A stretch of 64,000 nt of DNA, taken from positions 62,001 through 126,000 of the forward strand of contig JARFIW010000999.1 in NCBI GenBank assembly GCA_036346225.1, written 5' to 3'. Under the pieces are notes generated by a model. The model was given only the letters and a program-made list of their open reading frames with translations. It made no database searches and had not been told where the DNA came from. Source of the stretch: Platerodrilus igneus (Eukaryota > Arthropoda > Insecta > Coleoptera > Lycidae). The stretch's first letter is position 1. Every line of letters starts with the position of its first letter. This document shows, piece after piece, positions 45,783 through 55,808 of this stretch. A program made the translations under genes and the position numbers.

Positions 45783-46161
45783 TGTTTAGGCCTTGCCTAT
45801 TATAAATTAAAAAGCATGTTCCTCTTATGTCTCGACTACGATTTGTTATTCGCGCATCGCCAAAGGTGAGCGCTGGCTACAAACAATAAGATAAGACAGT
45901 CGACACAGCTCTCTCTTAGAACACAGTCCATTTTTAAATATCACATTCGCGCCGGTTTATCGGCATTAGTTAATTAACTAAATAACAACGTGGGTACCTC
46001 TATTCCCTTCCTTTATCACCCTCTCCTGCCTAACCAATTATGTATTTAGTGGTGAGTATAAAGTGATAATTGAACACGGGGTAAGTTTTTTATGCAGCCA
46101 TATTTTATTACACGTTTAATTTTTGTTATTGTGAACCAGCCATTCCGCTTAGGCGTGAACA
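45783..46161 (+). repeat. BEL/Pao 5' LTR
   Basis: Begins TGTTTAGGCC and ends GTGAACA (TG...CA). It has the same length as the 3' LTR and differs from it by seven transitions, without indels. Confidence 0.95.
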
Positions 46162-46173
46162 TACCTTATTTTT

Positions 46174-46191
46174 TGGTCCTTCGAGCCGGAT
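46174..46191 (+). promoter_or_regulatory. Primer-binding site, tRNA-Tyr
   Basis: TGGTCCTTCGAGCCGGAT is an 18-base perfect complement of the 3' end of eukaryotic tRNA-Tyr (ending ATCCGGCTCGAAGGACCA). It lies 12 bp inside the 5' LTR. Reverse transcription would start here. Confidence 0.85.
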
Positions 46192-46446
46192 ACGTGAGAT
46201 AGAATTGTCGTCGTGGTTGTAGAGGAGCTTGCTTTATGTTAAATTATTGCAAGGTTGCTCTTAAAAGTATTCGAAATAAATTCACTCTTATCGAATTGTA
46301 ATGTTGACCTCGTAATTGAGTTTGACCTGCATGTTGATAAACGGTTATCAGCACAGGTGTGTTTGTTTATATTTGGATTCAATTTTAATTATAAAATACA
46401 CTTCAATTCAATTATGTATTTGCGTGTAGTTTAGGCTATTCTGAAA

Positions 46447-47783
46447 ATGTCTTTCGACAGCATTTCTTTGCAAGCTCAGCAAGAAGCCTTATTTGGTCGC
46501 TTGCAAGGCATATGGGATTATGCTATTTCCGCAAATGTAAGTAAATTAAACTTATTATAAGCAAAAATGCAAAGGCTTCCGATTATTGAAAATGCTCTCG
46601 AAAAACTACAGGTAGCAATAATAGAATTTAACGCTACTAAAGCCGACCCTAAACTACATGTAAAATTAAATCTAGCATCTTTCGATGATTTGTTCGATGT
46701 AATTCGGTCAAAATATTTAGAATTGAAAAAAAATTTGACAAGGTTTCTGCGGATGCTTTGGCATTTAAGGGCCCATCCGCTAAAATGTATAAAACCCCTA
46801 AAAATTATTGTTCCATTGATAAGTGGAATAATTTCATTACTACTTATCGCAGTGTTGTACACGAAAACAAATCTATTCCAGTCTCATTAAAATATTTATA
46901 TTTTAGATCGTATCTCGATAAGGAAGTATTAAGTGTCGTCTCTGATCTAGCGTTAGATCCTAATTTGTATGAGCAAGCTTTTAAAAAACTTGTAGATCGC
47001 TACGACTCCCCACGCAGAATTGTTAATTTTTATTTGAATAAAATTCTTCAATTTAAATCTACTGGTTCCTTATCAAATTCCATAAATATACATTTCAACG
47101 CAGTAAGCACTTTGAAATTTGCCCCCGACATTGAAGATTTATCGGACTTTATTTTATTTTTTCTATGTTACCGTAATTTGGATCCTAAATTACAACATGC
47201 ATTTAATGCACGCGCGGATTCTAAGGTGCCGACTTGTGCTAAGTTGTTCGAATTTTTAACCGCGCAGAATAAAACCTCAGAAATGCACGAAGATGTTCAA
47301 GCTTTAAAGCCCGTCAACGTATATATGCCACCGCGCTCCAAATATAATCTAAATAACTCTTTTTTTGTAAAAGAATCCACTAACGATGCGCAAGTAAAAT
47401 GCGATCGTAATTCGTGTCTCTATTGTAATGAAGGGCATACAATTTATGCGTGCAAAAATTTTCAAAAATTAAATGTTTCCGATAGATACACCGCGGTAAA
47501 AAGAATGTTGCGTTGTTTCAAATGTTTAGGCAATCATATTAAGAGCTGCAACTCTAAAGAAAGATGCGGGTTATATAGCTCAAAATATCATCACATCTTT
47601 TTGCATAATGCATCTCCTGTCTCGACTTTGCGACCGATAATCCCTGTGACCCCTTCCACATCCGATAAGAAAGAAACAGTTTCTACATGCAATGTGTCTA
47701 ATAATCCTGAAAATTATACAGTGCTTTTAAGAACGATTCAAGCTAAGATTCGGGACATCAATGGCGATTTTCAACCTGTAAGG
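46447..47783 (+). pseudogene. BEL/Pao gag relic
   Basis: Starts ATGTCTTTCGAC at 46447 and meets a TAA at 46558. It resumes in the same frame, changes frame at an A8 run (46726-46733), then continues with TPKNYCSIDKWNNF, KYLYFRSYLD and LVDRYDSPRRIVNFY, typical of the Pao gag. Near 47395-47580 are cysteine-histidine clusters (CLYCNEGHTIYAC, CFKCLGNHIKSC), the zinc-knuckle region that binds RNA. A TGA at 47784 stops it just before the protease. Gag would build the intracellular particle. Confidence 0.85.
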
Positions 47784-48320
47784 TGAGTTCTTGATTCAGG
47801 GTCCCAAATCAATGCGATCACTTCTGCTTGCGTGCAACGGTTGGGTCTTTGATATGTTCGCAATCACAGTAAGGTGTGTGGACTAGCCAATGCCGCTGTT
47901 AATTCTAAAGGGCTAGTCGATTGTTTTCTACTTTCCAATTATGCAGATCGACGAATAAATTTTTGTACCTCTATTCTTCCAAAACTTACAGGTAATATTC
48001 CTGGTTGTTCTTTACCACGTGGAATTTATGAACGATTTAAACATTTACCCTCGGCTGACCCTAATTTCCATGTATCCGCTTCGGTAGAAATATTATTAGG
48101 AACGGACATATGTTGTAGAATATTATTTTCGGATAACGCAAATAACCGTCTTGGTAAACCCCTAGCGATTGACACTATTTTTGGATACGTGTTATTGGGA
48201 CAGGTGCCTTCTCCGCAAGGACCGTCAAACGCTACTTTGCTTTGTATAATGTCGCAACCTCTTGAAAGCGAAGTAAATTTTTTTGGGCGCTCGAAGAAGT
48301 CTCGCAACCTCCTGCTGTGA
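47784..48320 (+). pseudogene. BEL/Pao protease and pol N-terminal relic
   Basis: Directly after the TGA the frame reads VLDSGSQINAIT, the aspartic protease active-site motif that would cut the polyprotein. A second TGA at 47850 interrupts it; the frame then stays open to 48320 with LPRGIYERFKHLPSADPNFH and ILLGTDI, the usual connector. It then shifts at a T7 run (48278-48284) into the FWALEEV motif of the next frame. Both TGA codons could be C-to-T changes of CGA arginine codons, which is an inference. Confidence 0.8.
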
Positions 48321-50521
48321 ATATTGACGACAATTATTGTGAAGCACATTTTGTTAGTACCCACTTTCGCGATGAAACTGGTCGTTACATTGTAGCCCTA
48401 CCCTTCAAGGATAATGCCGAACCTCTAGGGCGCAATCGTGAAATCGCTTATAACAGTTATCTAAATCTAGAACGGCGACTTCGGAATTCAACAGAAAATC
48501 AAAAAGTTTATAATTCATTTCTCAAGGAATATCTATCTCTAAATCACATGAATGTTGCTCTGCAACCCTCCGATTATATTTTACCACACCACGGCATTCA
48601 TAAAACCACAAGCAGTACTACTAAACTACGAGTGGTGTTTAACGGATCTGCTAATGATTCGACCGGTAAGTCCCTCAATCAACGTCTATACGCTGGTCCG
48701 AAACTGCAATCAGGTTTGCCCGAAATAATATTTTTATTTCGTTCCCACAAAATAGCGCTTTGTGCTGACATACGAATGATGTACCACCAAATTTTAGTAC
48801 GTACACAAGATAGAATATACCAACATATATTCTGGCGACCCTCCCACGACAGCGGAGTTCAAGAGTACGAATTGAACACGCTTACTTATGGTATTACGCC
48901 ATCCTCTTTTATTGCGCAACGCGTGTTAAAACAATTGGTGATCGACGAAGGACAACAATTTCCTCTAGCATCTGTGGTCTTGCTGAATCACACGTATATG
49001 GACGATGTGATTTCAGGAGCCAAGTCCGTTGCGGCAGTTCAGCAGCTGCAATCTGAATTAATAATATTGCTGTCTCTTGGCCAATTTCAGTTAAGAAAGT
49101 GGTCCAGTAATGACAACTCACTTTTAAATCAATTCCAGGAATCTGAATTAGAACCCTCCGTAGCATTTTCTGATGAAATCTCTGGTATCAAAATATTGGG
49201 ACTAGTTTGGAACCCGAATACTGATAATTTCACCTACTATGTTGTTCCTTTCGAAGGGAATATTTCAAAACGTTCCATTCTTTCATATATTGCTAAAATT
49301 TTTGACCCCCTCGGCTGGTTGACTCCGGTGGTGTTTTTAATAAAACATTTTTTACAGCAATTATGGGTACAACGTTTCGGTTGGGACGACACGCCGGACA
49401 CCGACTGGTGTTTGAAGTGAGAGAAAATGCGTTCCCGCCTTACTGAATTATCAAATTTGAAAATTCCTCGCTGTTTGTTTTTAGACTCAGGACAGTACCG
49501 TCTGTTAGGATTTTGCGATGCCAGTGAGAAGGGTTATGCTGCATGTGTTTTTCTACATAGCACGACTTCAGATAACACGAATTGCCATCTCCTACAAGCT
49601 AAAAGTAAAATTTCACCCTTAAAATTTCTTTCAATGCCCCGTATGGAATTATTAGGTGCTGTTTTGTTATCTCGTCTAGTATATTCTATAATCTCTAATA
49701 AATTTTCTTATCCCTTAAAGGAAATAAGATTATTCACCGATTCTCAAGTGGTACTAGCGTGGATTAACACTCCTTCTTATTTATTAAAAACATTTGTTGC
49801 CAACCGCGTGGAAATTATTTTAGAATACACTGCCATTCAACAGTGGTACCATATTTCTGGTGAAAACAACCCCGCCGATATGGCTTCTCGTGGTCTTATT
49901 GCGCACCAGTTGGTTGACAACGATATCTGGTGGCATGGCCCATCTAACTGTAGCGATCTAATTACGGCTTCCAGGAATTTGGAAACTCCCCCTTCTCTAG
50001 AAACTCTTCCAGAAATAAAATCTCCCCCTAATATATTAGTTACTTCTACACAAAAAAGTTGCACTCCATTTTTGGATAAATTTTTGTCTCTCGTCTTGTT
50101 TCAGCGTACTGTTGCATATGTAAACCGTTTTATTCACAATTGCAAGAACTCTGATAAAAAATTATCAGGCTCTCTTTCTTCTGATAAATTACATATCTCA
50201 TTGATAAGTATCATAAGAGTTACGCAACAGCAGTTCTACGCCGAAGAAATAAATCAACTAAATTTAAACAAGGGTTGTTCTAAACAACTCCAAAAATTGA
50301 CCCCCTTTATTGATTCGCTAGGTCTTGTTAGGGTGGGCGGACGTTTGCGTCACTCCCTGTTGTCTTATGATAACAGACATCCCTTTCTATTACCGAAACA
50401 AGCCACTTTATCGCGATTATTGTGTGATAATTATCACCTTTTATCTATGCATTCAGGTGCTTATTCAGCGAAAATTCTGGATTATTGGAATACGTTCCTT
50501 AGTTCGTCAGAGGATCCATAA
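48285..50521 (+). pseudogene. BEL/Pao reverse transcriptase and RNase H relic
   Basis: The reverse transcriptase is seen from FWALEEV through TKLRVVFNGSANDSTGKSLN and ADIRMMYHQILV to the catalytic box YMDDVISGA (near 49000) and IFDPLGWLTPVVF. A TGA at 49418 interrupts; the same frame continues with RNase H sequence LGFCDASEKGYAACVF, MPRMELLGAVLL, FTDSQVVLAWI and NPADMASRG. Then comes the integrase N-terminus, ending in a frame change near 50490. These activities would turn element RNA into double-stranded DNA. Confidence 0.9.
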
Positions 50522-51490
50522 ATGCGTTGTTTGTTCGCGCTTCCGTACGACAACTGCTCAACCGTTTATGGCCGATTTACCCCCTTTCCGTGTTCAACTG
50601 TCCAGAACATTTACTCATGTGGGAGTAGATTTCGCCGGCCCATTTATGATCAAGCCTTCTAATCGTCGTAATGCCCCGGTGTCTAAAACTTTATGCATAT
50701 TTATTTGTATGTGCACCAGAGCGGTGCACCTCGAGGTAATGTCAGAGTTATCTACCGAAGCATTTTTAGCTTGTCTGACAAGGTTTACAGCTCATAGAGG
50801 AATTCCTGATGTTGTTTACTCAGATCAGGGTAGAAACTTTCTTGGTGCCTCGCGGTCCCTCATGGAAGCTATCACATTTCTTAAATCCAACAACGATAAA
50901 ATTTTCGCCGCTTTAGCCTCCCGCCATATCAAGTAGCAATTTAATCCTCCATACGCTCCAAATTTTGGCGGGATTTAGGAGTCTGGAGTGAAATCGACAA
51001 AAGTCTTATTAGTTCGTACTTCAAGTACACGCCCTCAAACCTTTGAGGAACTATGTACAATTTTTTCTAGGGTTGAAGCCATACTCAATAGTCGCCCTCT
51101 TTGCCAGTCTTCCGATCCTAATGACGGTACGGATTATCTGTCGCCCGGTCATTTTTTAATAGGCGGTCCCCTTTTATCTCTACCTGAAATTACTATTCCG
51201 GAGGAAATAACTTTGCGTTTCCGTTGGCAGCGATTGTGTCAGGTTACTCAATCCATTTGGCGTCGGTGGTCGAACGAGTATCTCCACCAACTCACCCAAC
51301 GTAACAAATGGCATTGCCCCACCATGTTGCCCAAAGTATATATACTGCCCCCTTGTGTTGGCCTCTTGGCCGTATTGAAAAGTTATTTTTTGGTCGTGAC
51401 GGTATACTACGAGTAGCATCTGTAAAAACCGCTGCAGGTTTATTTACACGTCCAATAAGTAAGCTTATTATCCTCCCTTTGAATGAATAA
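50470..51490 (+). pseudogene. BEL/Pao integrase relic
   Basis: In the frame after about 50490 the cysteine pair IHKCVVC is followed by the catalytic domain. THVGVDFAGPF holds the first aspartate and VVYSDQGRNF the second; the glutamate lies in the FGGI-stop-E stretch near 50979. TAG codons at 50934 and 50976 fall where the family has tryptophan, fitting G-to-A changes. LSPGHFLIGGP and RWSNEYLHQL follow. The frame changes again near 51320 to WPLGRIEKLFFGRDGILRV and ends TAA at 51488-51490. The enzyme would insert the DNA copy into the genome. Confidence 0.85.
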
Positions 51491-51663
51491 ATTTTATTTT
51501 GGTTATTTTCTCTCGTATTTATGTTCCGTTTAATTTTGAAAATTTTAAGGTTGTATTAAAGTTTTGTTTTAATTTGCCTAGCAACCTTAACCTTTCTAGG
51601 GTGTATTTTTAATGATTTATTTTGTTTTGGTATAAAACTTGTTCAGTTTTAGATGGGCGGTTA

Positions 51664-52042
51664 TGTTTAGGCCTTGCCTATTATAAATTAAAAAGCATGT
51701 TCCTCTTATGTCTCGACTACGATTTGTTATTCGCGCATCGCCAAAGGTGAGCGCTGGTTACAAACAATAAGATAAGACAGTCGACACAGCTCTCTCTTAG
51801 AACACAGTCCATTTTTAAATATCACATTCGCGCCGGTTTGTCGGCATTAGTTAATTAATTAAATAACAACGTGGGTACCTCTATTCCCTTCCTTCATCAC
51901 CCTCTCCTGCCTAACCAATTATGTATTTAGTGGTGAGTGTAAAGTGATAATTGAACACGGGGTAAGTTTTTTATGCAACCATATTTTATTACACGTTTAA
52001 TTTTTGTTATTGTGAACCAGCCGTTCCGCTTAGGCGTGAACA
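51664..52042 (+). repeat. BEL/Pao 3' LTR
   Basis: 379 bp, TGTTTAGGCC to GTGAACA. The only purine-rich stretch just upstream is AGATGGGCGG, a weak polypurine tract. Confidence 0.95.
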
Positions 52043-52430
52043 CATATCCAAAAATTGTAATTATAAAATAAAAAAATTTAACGGCTATAAATTAATCGAA
52101 AGTAAGGAAATATAATGGCAAGTTATTTTGGTAAAATGACAGTTAAAGTTAAACATTTAGAACAAAGCACGATTCAGTAATTTTAATACAACGGGCAAAC
52201 TTCACTGCGTTTTATGCATTAACACTTCAAGTCGATACGGTACGATGGGTGATGATAAAGTCTTTAAAACGCATCTTTCTCACGAACTCGTTGTTGTCTC
52301 CTACCCTCTGACCAGCGTTTTTATTGGTTAGGTCGATAACCTTACATTCTTTTGGACATGAGAAAATACGTTTGACGAAATACATTGGGGAAGCGGAATG
52401 CGACTGGGTTCGCAAAGCATGCTAATTGTA

Positions 52431-52433
<3 letters not shown>
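52043..52433. other. Unassigned flank right of BEL/Pao element
   Basis: Begins with the CATAT target copy. No feature recognised before the TA array. Confidence 0.45.

Positions 52434-52486
<53 letters not shown>
52434..52486. repeat. (TA)n microsatellite
   Basis: Left edge of TA-bounded repeat copy 5. Confidence 0.95.
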
Positions 52487-52488
<2 letters not shown>

Positions 52489-53888
52489 CCGTGGAATGTG
52501 CCTTTGATCACAGGAACTGGTACTTTCTAAAAAACATTCGAGCCCCACAGATTGGGCGTCATAAATTGCCGTGGAATGTCCATAAAGACCTCGCCAGAGT
52601 CAAAAAAAAAAATTCGAGCCCCATCATTGGGCCGTCATAAATTGCCGTGGAACTCTCTAATTTAGCTCCGTACCTAATATTAATTAATATTTAAAATACC
52701 CTCATCATAGTCAAGTACACGTATCTTTTCCAATACGTTAAAAAAACATAAATAACCCCCAAAGTTCACTCACACATCACAAATAATTCCAACAGTTTAT
52801 CAAATACCATACCATCCCAGCATACAAATTCACGTATGTTACACTTATGTTTATTGCTTTATTAATTTACTAGCTTGACATGGTATTAGTTAGACCTCAG
52901 TTAATTTAAATCACTCGCCACTACTCGCGTTAATAACTATAAGGCCCCCAAACACCAAGTTATAATAACTAGTACTACCTTACTATGTCACAAATAAATT
53001 TTAATACTCACAGAACTCTACTATAACGTTGGTTTATTGTTATACGTAGTTAAAGCAATGCGAAAATAAAGAGTAGTCAAGAAAGCGATATTAATTTTCT
53101 TTTAGTATTTATACACTTAAAATGCCCCCCTCGGCCACTCTTTACGCGAAATACCTAATTTAAAATATCATTTCTGCAAATTTTGGATATAACCGCCTTA
53201 AAACTTCCAGAAATTTAGCTCGTGAACACGCTATGATCCGAAAAATCGCATTTACCTCTCGCGTGTTCGTCTGTTGTAAAACTATCTATTTCGACCAATG
53301 ACATAGTCCTGTGTCCTCATAAAACTCAGCCTGTAATATTGCTATCCCTGTCTTATGCATATTTGATGTCGCGTTCCAACCCTACTTGCGTTGTAGAAAA
53401 TCGATATTGCTGACCGCGTCCACGTGGATTGAATACGTACTTTTGAAATCGAATGCTTTTATACCCGTCTCTATCTCTGGCATCTTATTGATTGTGCATC
53501 CCTTCCGCTCTTTAAGAAACTCTTGTTAGCTTTTATGCGAAGCCACTGACGGTTGAACAATATATTCTATGAAACCCGCTTTATTATGTTCACAAATACA
53601 CAAAAGATGACCTTTCAAACATGCAGGTGTTCTTTATTGATCGTTTAAAATAACAATTCTCAGAGCTTATATTTCACCGTATTCAACACAACCCATATAC
53701 TTGTTTGTTACAACAAAAGCTTTTCGCCTTGGAATTATTGATTTTATATACCCTGGTTCTGACGTTATTACACGTTATAAAAATAAGTCAATACTTGTTC
53801 ATTTGAATTAAATAAATGAAATTAATTCTCTATACAAGGTGTTTGAAATTGCATTGCTTACCCCAAATTTAACCCTTTAAATCCACTA

Positions 53889-53891
<3 letters not shown>
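52487..53891 (-). repeat. TA-bounded repeat family, copy 5 (minus orientation)
   Basis: Starts TTGCCGTGGAATGTG. The TTGCCGTGGAA motif recurs three times in the first 170 bp, with CGAGCCCC and TTGGGC(C)GTCATAA between, giving subrepeats of about 80 bp. It ends ACAAGGTGTTTGAAATTGC..CCACTACCATA before a TA array. Interior blocks (GTAGAAAATCGATATT, CCACGTGGATT) match copy 3. Confidence 0.7.

Positions 53892-53930
<39 letters not shown>
53892..53930. repeat. (TA)n microsatellite, left of gypsy
   Basis: With 62879-62917 it forms one array split by the gypsy insertion. Confidence 0.95.
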
Positions 53931-53935
<5 letters not shown>

Positions 53936-55630
53936 CAAATAAATAAGGACACTCAAGGGGGCTAGGGATGTTAGGAGTTGGCAAATATTGGTGCTTCAGT
54001 GATAATAGTCGTACTGCTTCGATACTCTAAACGACAGTTTACATAAATACTTGTGTTCAACAATACTACAGGTGTAATGTCCGTGTGCTCTGTTTTATTG
54101 CGACTCTAAATTTGAGCATGTAGGATATTGGAATAAACTTAAACATACGGTGGCTAAGTAATTTTGTTGTGGCTTGGTTTATAAACACCGCACCGAGAGA
54201 TCTTGTTAGTCGGTCTTCCTATAAGACATTCTACTGTATTTAAATGGAGAGCATATTCATTGCTGTTAGGAGCACTTAAGTCATATTTTGGTGTGTTGGA
54301 TATGTCCATGTATGGATATAGTGGATGTGGAATTGTTTGATTAGGAAAATGTTTAAATTTAAGAGCCTATTTTATATATATAAACTATAGTCTGTTTAAA
54401 CTGTAAGGGAATTTAAGTAACTAGAGACTTTAGAAAAAGATTGGGATTCAGATTAATTATTTGTCTATTTATTAAGATGTGTAAGGATATATAGGACATG
54501 TATGTAATAATAGGATATTGAATCAAGTAAGCTAAGGGTAGCCATGGAAACATCTAGGAGAGAGTGATTTTGAAAAAATAAATAAGATGACAGATGATTT
54601 TTGTAAAAATTAATGGAATTTAAGTTTTAGTTCTGAGATTATAAAATTTTGTGATAATGTTAACTTATGGGTGTGTTATATTGGAAAACAAATACAAGAT
54701 TGTAAAGAAAAGTTTATAATTAACCAAAAATATATTTGTTGGCAAGAAGGATAGAGTTTCATTTGACCAGAAGTAATTTTCCCAGACAGAAAAATTAACC
54801 ACAGGAAGAAAATAAGACCCAAGAGAAAACGAAGCTTAGAGATATAGAAAAGATAGAAGAAGATAAAACCCACAAACAAACACCATCCACACAAGACTAG
54901 GAGAACCAGAGGCAGCACAAAACTTTAAGGAAAGTAAAACCAATTTATTAATATTTGCCAGTAGTATTAGTACTGTAGTTAGGTAGGTGAAGAGGAGTTT
55001 GATTATTATGTTACATTGTAAAGGGAACCACTGCATTTTTGAATAACTGTGATCGGGATACAGGCTTTGGACAAAAAGTAAGAAATTTTCTTGATGTTAT
55101 AAATAATAATAATTAAAAATTTTGGTCTTTATTTATAATAGGGATAACAATAAAAAACAGTAACGCTTATTTGAAGTTACAGGTACAGATACGAAAGCCA
55201 TGCAGCAGCACATGATAAGAAAGACACGTGGGTGAATCGTGTATGGTGTCAAATTCACAATACCCAGCTAAACAGGCATTTGAGTAAGACCTAATTTATA
55301 AGTACTCTAAAAATTTGTTTTAAAACCATAATTTATTCAAATAATTGTATATGAAACGGACAGATATTTGACGTTTTGAACAGTAACCATTTTAAAACTA
55401 TATAGGATCCATGAGGGTAATTAAGGACAAACAAAATAAAGAGAATTTTTATATACGCACGACAGAAACTGTTACGATTGAACTCTCCCTGAGGTGTCTC
55501 ATTGCTGGGGATAGGCAGCCGGTGCAAAGTATAGAACTGCAATTGTGTAGAATCTTTGAATCTTGCTCGAAGTACTATTATATAAAGTTTGGGTGAATCC
55601 AACGTGAGGCTCAAAGAAAAATATATAATA
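53931..55630 (+). repeat. Gypsy 5' LTR
   Basis: Shares TATAACAAATAAATAAGG through AAAGAAAAATATATAATA with the 3' LTR. The exact ends are set by where the copies diverge; canonical TG/CA ends are absent. A minus-strand open frame at 54676-54918 is preserved in both LTRs only because they are near-identical. Confidence 0.85.
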
Positions 55631-55632
55631 TA

Positions 55633-55650
55633 TGACGACCAATGTGGGGC
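55633..55650 (+). promoter_or_regulatory. Primer-binding site, tRNA-Lys-like
   Basis: TGACGACCAATGTGGGGC matches 15 of 18 bases of the complement of the tRNA-Lys(CUU) 3' end (TGGCGCCCAACGTGGGGC) and lies two bases inside the LTR end. tRNA-Lys priming is known for gypsy-group elements. Confidence 0.6.
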
Positions 55651-55808
55651 GTGAAGAAAAGTAGCACACACAATATATAGAAAGTTCTTTGTTAGTGTAA
55701 TTTATTAATAAAATAAAGACGTGTTTTATTTAGTTTTAAGTAGAGGTATAGGTGGGGCCTGTAGTTTGTGTATATTTTGAATATAAAGTAGAAGCAGATA
55801 AAAGTAAG

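Larger units (their letters stand above)
45783..52042 (+). mobile_element. BEL/Pao LTR retrotransposon, full length, coding-dead
   Basis: A 6260-bp element with two 379-bp LTRs and a perfect 5-bp target duplication CATAT (45778-45782, 52043-52047). It has a primer site for tRNA-Tyr and gag, protease, reverse transcriptase, RNase H and integrase in BEL/Pao order. LTRs differ at 7 of 379 positions. The coding region has six in-frame stops (46558 TAA, 47784 TGA, 47850 TGA, 49418 TGA, 50934 TAG, 50976 TAG) and four frame changes (A8 at 46726-46733, T7 at 48278-48284, near 50490, near 51320). It is structurally complete but cannot make its own proteins as assembled. Confidence 0.95.

Noticed and set aside
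54676..54918. Minus-strand open frame of 80 codons, hydrophobic, present again at 61921-62163
   Set aside because: Both copies lie in the gypsy LTRs, so identity reflects LTR duplication, not protein conservation. No domain was recognised.
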